A DNA stretch of 17,903 nt from DAOTUB01 sp034437455 (lineage in GTDB: Bacteria; Chloroflexota; Anaerolineae; B4-G1), in the NCBI GenBank assembly GCA_034437455.1, contig DAOTUB010000119.1, positions 1-17,903 on the forward strand. The letters run 5' to 3'. Below are positions 14,630-17,903 of this stretch, piece after piece. Position 1 is the stretch's first letter; each line of letters opens with the position of its first letter. The notes under the pieces are model-generated. The model made no database searches and was not told the DNA's origin. It was given only the letters and a program-made list of their open reading frames with translations. Position numbers and translations under genes: made by a program.

Positions 14630-16017
14630 GATGTAACCTCCGTATTGTTGTTTATCAATGCTCTTTTTGCCTGCTCCATCTGGACACGCACCGCTGACGG
14701 CGCTGTGCCCCCTTCTACGTCCCGCGCCTCCACCGAGCGCCGAAAGTCAAAGACCTCGTACACGTCCTCGGCAAAGGTGGGGTGGATGGCCTGATATTCG
14801 GCCAGATTGAGTTCCTTTAGTGACATGCCCAATTCCTCGGCGCGCCGGACGACCTGACCCAAGAGGTGATGGCTATCGCGAAAGGGTATTCCCTTGCGTA
14901 CCAGGTAATCGGCCAGGTCGGTGGCGAGCAGCGCGTCGTCCAGCGCGGCGGCCATGCGCGCGCCGTTCACCGTCAGCGTGCGGACGACGCCCGCGGCGAT
15001 GAACAACTCCATCTTGAGCGTGTCAATCGCGTCAAAGAGAGGTTCCTTGTCCTCTTGCAGATCCTTGTTGTAGGACGAGGGCAATCCCTTCAGCGTCGTC
15101 AGCAGGCCCGTCAGGTGGCCCACCATCCGCCCACTCTTGCCGCGCATCAGTTCCAGCGAGTCGGGATTCTTTTTCTGCGGCATCAGGCTGGAGCCGGTGG
15201 AGTAGGCGTCGGCCACCTGCACAAAGCCAAACTCGCGGCTGGCCCACAGGATAAGGTCCTCCGCCAGGCCGCTGAGGTGCACCTGCACCAGCGCGGCCCA
15301 GGCCAGGAACTCGACGACGTAATCCCGGTCGCTCACCGCGTCCACGCTGTTTTCGCTCACGGCGGCGAAACCCAACTCGGCGGCGAGCGACTGGCGATCT
15401 ATGCCGAACGGATTCCCCGCCAGCGCCCCCGCCCCCAGCGGCAGCACCGAGGTACGCCGCGCTACGTCTGCCAGTCGCTCGCCGTCACGCTGGAACTTCC
15501 AGAAGAAGGACATCAGCCAGTGGCTAAAAAGCAGAGGCTGCGCCTGTTGCAGGTGAGTGTAGCCGGGCATGACGATGTCCGGGTGAGCCTCGGCCTTTTC
15601 GATGACGGCCTCCTGCAACTCGATCAGTGCCTCTTGCAGCGAGGCCATCTCGTCCAGCAGGTAGAGGCGCAGGTCCGTGGCTACCTGGTCGTTGCGGGAG
15701 CGTCCGGTGTGCAGCTTGCCCGCGACCGTTCCCACCAACTCGCCCAGCCGCCGCTCGACGGCGGTGTGGATATCCTCGTCGCCCGACTGAATCTGAAAAG
15801 CACCGGCGTCAAATTCAGCGCGCATCTGCTCCAGCCCACCGACGAGTTGGTCCTGCTCCTCGGCAGCGAGTAACCCCACTCGCGCCAGCGCGCCAGCATA
15901 CGCGATGCTGCCCTGGATGTCAGCCCTATACAGCCGCCGGTCGAAACGAATCGAGTCGCCAAACTGCTTCATCAACTCGTCGGTCTCTGCCGCAAAACGT
16001 CCTCCCCAAAGCGCCAT
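14626..16017 (-). CDS. argH: Argininosuccinate lyase
   Basis: Last step of arginine synthesis: argininosuccinate to arginine and fumarate. The 463-residue length is typical. Family motifs are TGRSRND (104-110), THLQQAQP (154-161, catalytic His155) and the fumarase/aspartase signature GSSLMPQKKNP (275-285). A purine-rich tract made of 7-bp repeats lies just before the ATG and offers several Shine-Dalgarno-like sequences, the nearest being GGGGG 2 bp and AGGAG 8-9 bp upstream. The stop overlaps the lysW start. It follows argG with a 205-bp gap occupied by an inverted-repeat element. Confidence 0.96.
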   Translation of the reverse strand: MALWGGRFAAETDELMKQFGDSIRFDRRLYRADIQGSIAYAGALARVGLLAAEEQDQLVGGLEQMRAEFDAGAFQIQSGDEDIHTAVERRLGELVGTVAGKLHTGRSRNDQVATDLRLYLLDEMASLQEALIELQEAVIEKAEAHPDIVMPGYTHLQQAQPLLFSHWLMSFFWKFQRDGERLADVARRTSVLPLGAGALAGNPFGIDRQSLAAELGFAAVSENSVDAVSDRDYVVEFLAWAALVQVHLSGLAEDLILWASREFGFVQVADAYSTGSSLMPQKKNPDSLELMRGKSGRMVGHLTGLLTTLKGLPSSYNKDLQEDKEPLFDAIDTLKMELFIAAGVVRTLTVNGARMAAALDDALLATDLADYLVRKGIPFRDSHHLLGQVVRRAEELGMSLKELNLAEYQAIHPTFAEDVYEVFDFRRSVEARDVEGGTAPSAVRVQMEQAKRALINNNTEVTS

Positions 16018-16024
16018 ATCCCCC

Positions 16025-16052
16025 TACTCCTTACTCCCTACTTCCTACTCCC
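16025..16052. repeat. Four tandem 7-bp TACTCCY repeats
   Basis: TACTCCT, TACTCCC, TACTTCC and TACTCCC run head to tail. On the minus strand they read as GGGAGTA-like units, placing several ribosome-binding-like sequences before argH. A low-complexity tract; its role is unproven. Confidence 0.6.
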
Positions 16053-16054
16053 CA

Positions 16055-16227
16055 ACTAGTACTACAACGAGATTTCATCGATTTGCGTCATTCCGAGCGA
16101 CCAACGGGAGTCGAGGAATCTCCGCGGCTCGCTTTGCTTGCGAAAACGGAGATTCCTCGACTCCACTACACTCCGCTTCGTTTCGCTCGGAATGACGAGT
16201 GCTTCAAAGTCTCGTTGTAGTACTAGT
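16055..16227. mobile_element. 173-bp inverted-repeat (MITE-like) element between argG and argH
   Basis: Perfect 18-bp terminal inverted repeats, ACTAGTACTACAACGAGA (16055-16072) and its complement (16210-16227), surround a second long inverted repeat beginning CGTCATTCCGAGCG and containing GTCGAGGAATCTCCG and its complement. The arms are separated by a short loop near 16125-16145. There are no open frames. The right end overlaps the argG stop codon. No clear target duplication was found. Confidence 0.75.
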
Positions 16228-17485
16228 CCCGCTTAAAGATGCTATAGTCAGGCGCCGCCAGTTTTGCCGTGTGGCCGTTCTCCATATCGATCAGCGCCTT
16301 GACCTTCATCGGCAAACCGAACAGATTGATGAACCCCTCGGCGTCGCTCTGGTCGTAGACGTCGTCCTTGCCGAAGGTGGCGAAATCCTCGCGGTAGAGG
16401 CTGAAGGGCGACTTGCGGCCTACCACCGTGCAGCTACCCTTGTACAGCTTGACGCGCACCGTGCCGGTCACCTGCTCCTGGGTCTTGGCGACGAAGGCTG
16501 CCAGTGCCTCGCGCAGCGGGGTGAACCACTGGCCGTAGTAGACCAGTTCGGCGAAGCGATGGCCCACCACTTCCTTGTAGTGCAGCGTTTCCCGATCCAG
16601 GCAGATCGACTCCAGCCCCTGGTGGGCGGTGTAGAGGATGGTGCCGCCGGGCGTCTCGTACACGCCCCTTGATTTCATCCCCACCAGCCGGTTTTCCACC
16701 ATATCGGCGATACCCACACCGTGAGCGCCGCCCAGTTCGTTGAGTTGGGTGAGGAGTTCGACCGGGCCAAGCGATTGGCCGTCAATCGCCACCGGCGTGC
16801 CTTGCTCAAAGTCGATGATCAGGTACTGGGGTTCGTCCGGGGCGGCCTCTGGAGGGACGGTGAGGCATAACATCTCCTCCTCCGGCTCGGCCCAGGGATC
16901 CTCCAGAATGCCGCCCTCGTGGCTCATGTGCCAGATGTTCCGGTCGCGGCTGTAGATCGATTTTTCCGTCGCCGCCACCGATATGCCGTGGGCACGGGCG
17001 TAAGCGAGCGCGTCCTCGCGGGAGCGGATGTCCCACTCGCGCCACGGGGCGACGGTGTGCAGAAATGGATTGAGCGCCTTGACCGTCAACTCGAAGCGCA
17101 CCTGGTCGTTCCCCTTGCCGGTGCAGCCGTGAGCCACCGCGTCGGCCTCCTCCTGCTCGGCGACCTTGACCAGGTGCTTGGCGGTGACGGGGCGCGCGAA
17201 CGATGTCCCTAGCAGGTACAGCCGCTCGTAGATCGCGCCGCTCTGCACGGTGGGGAAGGCGTACTCGGTGAGGAATTCCTCGCGCAGATCCACGACGTAG
17301 GCCTTGCTGGCCCCGCTGGCGATGGCCTTCTCCTCCAGCCCGACCAGTTCGTCGTCTCCCTGCCCCAGGTCGGCGGTGAAGGTGACGACCTCGCAGCCAT
17401 ATTTCTCCTTGAGCCAGGGCACGATGACCGAGGTGTCCAGCCCGCCGGAGTATGCCAGAACTATTTTATCGAATTTGCCTTTCAT
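16223..17485 (-). CDS. argG: Argininosuccinate synthase
   Basis: Joins citrulline and aspartate with ATP to give argininosuccinate. The 420-residue protein starts with the PP-loop AYSGGLDTS (residues 11-19) and contains the conserved GCTGKGNDQVRFE segment and the SIYSRDRNIWHMSHEGG region. AGGAGG lies 5-6 bp before the ATG at 17485; an upstream in-frame TTG at 17525 lies inside a terminator hairpin and is rejected. It is first in the arginine/lysine cluster and is preceded by a leader with a promoter, a short Arg-rich peptide and two terminators, so control by attenuation is likely. Its last codon and TAG stop lie in the terminal repeat of the neighbouring element. Confidence 0.96.
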   Translation of the reverse strand: MKGKFDKIVLAYSGGLDTSVIVPWLKEKYGCEVVTFTADLGQGDDELVGLEEKAIASGASKAYVVDLREEFLTEYAFPTVQSGAIYERLYLLGTSFARPVTAKHLVKVAEQEEADAVAHGCTGKGNDQVRFELTVKALNPFLHTVAPWREWDIRSREDALAYARAHGISVAATEKSIYSRDRNIWHMSHEGGILEDPWAEPEEEMLCLTVPPEAAPDEPQYLIIDFEQGTPVAIDGQSLGPVELLTQLNELGGAHGVGIADMVENRLVGMKSRGVYETPGGTILYTAHQGLESICLDRETLHYKEVVGHRFAELVYYGQWFTPLREALAAFVAKTQEQVTGTVRVKLYKGSCTVVGRKSPFSLYREDFATFGKDDVYDQSDAEGFINLFGLPMKVKALIDMENGHTAKLAAPDYSIFKRD

Positions 17486-17529
17486 TTTCTCCTCCTGAAT
17501 GTGATATGAATCGGCCAGGTAAAGCAAAA

Positions 17530-17551
17530 GCGCGATGGGAATCCATCGCGC
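17530..17551 (-). terminator. Second intrinsic terminator-like hairpin in the argG leader
   Basis: A 9-bp perfect stem (GCGCGATGG with CCATCGCGC) with a 4-nt loop, followed on the minus strand by TTTTGCTTT. It directly follows the first terminator and sits 45 bp before the argG start. The U tract is interrupted, so it may be a backup terminator. Confidence 0.6.
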
Positions 17552-17589
17552 AAAAAAGAAGAGCCAGCCTCCCTCTGGAGACTGGCTCT
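17552..17589 (-). terminator. First intrinsic terminator in the argG leader (attenuator candidate)
   Basis: On the minus strand AGAGCCAG pairs perfectly with CTGGCTCT; one G-U and four more pairs (CTCC/GGAG) extend this to a 13-bp stem with an AGAG loop, followed by TCTTTTTT. It lies 35 bp after the leader-peptide stop and before argG. Its 3' arm can alternatively pair with bases 17642-17653 of the leader-peptide gene (12 pairs, two of them G-U), an antiterminator-like alternative. Confidence 0.8.
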
Positions 17590-17624
17590 GAACAAACTCT
17601 CGGTCAATACAGCCCGATACAGGC

Positions 17625-17699
17625 CTACCCAGATGGGTGGTCTAGCTCTTCTCGGGCTCGTCGCTTGGCGTTACCGGTTGTGAGTAAAGAAAGTTTCAT
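17625..17699 (-). CDS. Arginine-codon-rich leader peptide upstream of argG
   Basis: A 24-codon open frame beginning ATG-AAA-CTT and ending TAG. Codons 13-16 read CGA-CGA-GCC-CGA, giving Arg-Arg-Ala-Arg in an AKRRARE segment; three Arg codons in four fits a sensor for charged arginyl-tRNA. AGGA (17708-17711) lies 8 bp before the ATG, and the predicted transcript start (near 17727) leaves a normal 5' end. The frame stays open further upstream, but that part precedes the promoter. Two terminators follow, then argG. No homologue is recognised; the peptide itself probably has no function beyond regulation. Translation is inferred. Confidence 0.65.
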   Translation of the reverse strand: MKLSLLTTGNAKRRAREELDHPSG

Positions 17700-17733
17700 C
17701 GTTATTGTCCTGATTTTGCATTGATCGAGGTGA

Positions 17734-17761
17734 ATTCTACCACAATGCAGAATTCTGTCAA
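17734..17761 (-). promoter_or_regulatory. Sigma70-type promoter of the argG cluster
   Basis: On the minus strand a perfect TTGACA (17756-17761), 16-bp spacer and TAGAAT (17734-17739). Expected start near 17727, giving a leader of about 240 bases before argG that contains the leader peptide and both terminators. No ArgR-type operator was recognised. Confidence 0.7.
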
Positions 17762-17784
17762 GACGGTCTTTATTCGGGTATAAT
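17755..17784 (+). promoter_or_regulatory. Possible divergent promoter reading out of the window
   Basis: A perfect TATAAT at 17779-17784 with CTGTCA (17755-17760, four of six -35 matches) 18 bp upstream. It overlaps the argG -35 on the other strand. The -10 lies in the decayed left arm of a palindromic element. No gene is visible before the window ends. Confidence 0.3.
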
Positions 17785-17888
17785 TCAAAAGTCTGGGGAG
17801 CTTTCGACGTAGCCGCGCTTTCCATAGCGCGCAGGCCCGCGAGGTATGGAAACCTCGGCTACATAGCCCCGTTTTATTGAAAAGATAC
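17778..17888. repeat. Palindromic element related to the one at 14326-14436
   Basis: The right end, TTATTGAAAAGATAC (17874-17888), matches the other element's end at 14 of 15 bases. The interior is an inverted repeat with GTAGCCG and TTTCCATA on the left and TATGGAAA and CGGCTAC on the right. The left end (GTATAATTCAA, from 17778) is only a degraded match. The core sequence differs from that of the first element, so they share ends but not interiors. Confidence 0.55.
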
Positions 17889-17903
17889 AGTCTGGAGAAA
17901 AAA

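Noticed and set aside
16045..16235. Target-site duplication around the 173-bp element
   Set aside because: The ends begin with the palindrome ACTAGT, so apparent short duplications (CTA) cannot be separated from the inverted repeat itself.
17486..17727. T-box or known riboswitch in the argG leader
   Set aside because: No T-box sequence or specifier-stem layout was recognised; the Arg-codon frame plus terminators explains the leader better. A covariance-model search would be decisive.
17625..17825. 66-codon open frame containing the leader peptide
   Set aside because: Its start lies upstream of the argG promoter, so only the last 24 codons can be on the transcript.

Overview
The window is bacterial chromosomal DNA, mostly GC-rich and densely coded, with tightly packed and overlapping genes. 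Arginine and lysine genes built around the LysW carrier protein, a PurL fused to PurS-like domains, and many short palindromic repeats together suggest a member of the Chloroflexota (Anaerolineae or Caldilineae type). This is inference from gene content; no rRNA or other marker gene is present. No tRNA, rRNA or CRISPR array was seen.

Left part (1-4371, minus strand). A purine gene, purL, has its own consensus-like promoter. It encodes two tandem PurS-like domains fused to the FGAM synthase domain, and a short palindromic DNA repeat is embedded in frame in the linker between those domains. Downstream are a DinB-family protein and a D12-class adenine methylase that stops just before its catalytic DPPY motif. 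The first ~126 bp look like foreign sequence.

Middle (4426-7033, plus strand). One large membrane-anchored class III nucleotide cyclase (membrane domain, GAF, PAS, CYCc). A promoter and an intrinsic terminator both lie upstream of its start codon.

Right part (7035-17761, minus strand). A long amino-acid cluster reads in the order argG, argH, lysW, a broken lysX paralogue, lysX, lysY, [toxin-antitoxin pair on the opposite strand], lysZ, lysJ, an MTH1-like Nudix gene and lysK. LysX loads glutamate or aminoadipate onto the LysW C-terminus; LysZ, LysY and LysJ phosphorylate, reduce and transaminate it; LysK releases ornithine or lysine; ArgG and ArgH complete arginine after an ArgF step not encoded here. 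Upstream of argG is a promoter, a 24-codon leader peptide with three Arg codons in four, and two tandem intrinsic terminators. This is a candidate arginine attenuator. One arm of the first terminator can also pair with the leader-peptide coding sequence.

The cluster has been invaded repeatedly: a 111-bp MITE-like element between lysW and the lysX paralogue, a 173-bp inverted repeat whose edge supplies the argG stop codon, a relative of the first element at the window's right end, and the toxin-antitoxin cassette. The lysX paralogue has a single in-frame TAG.
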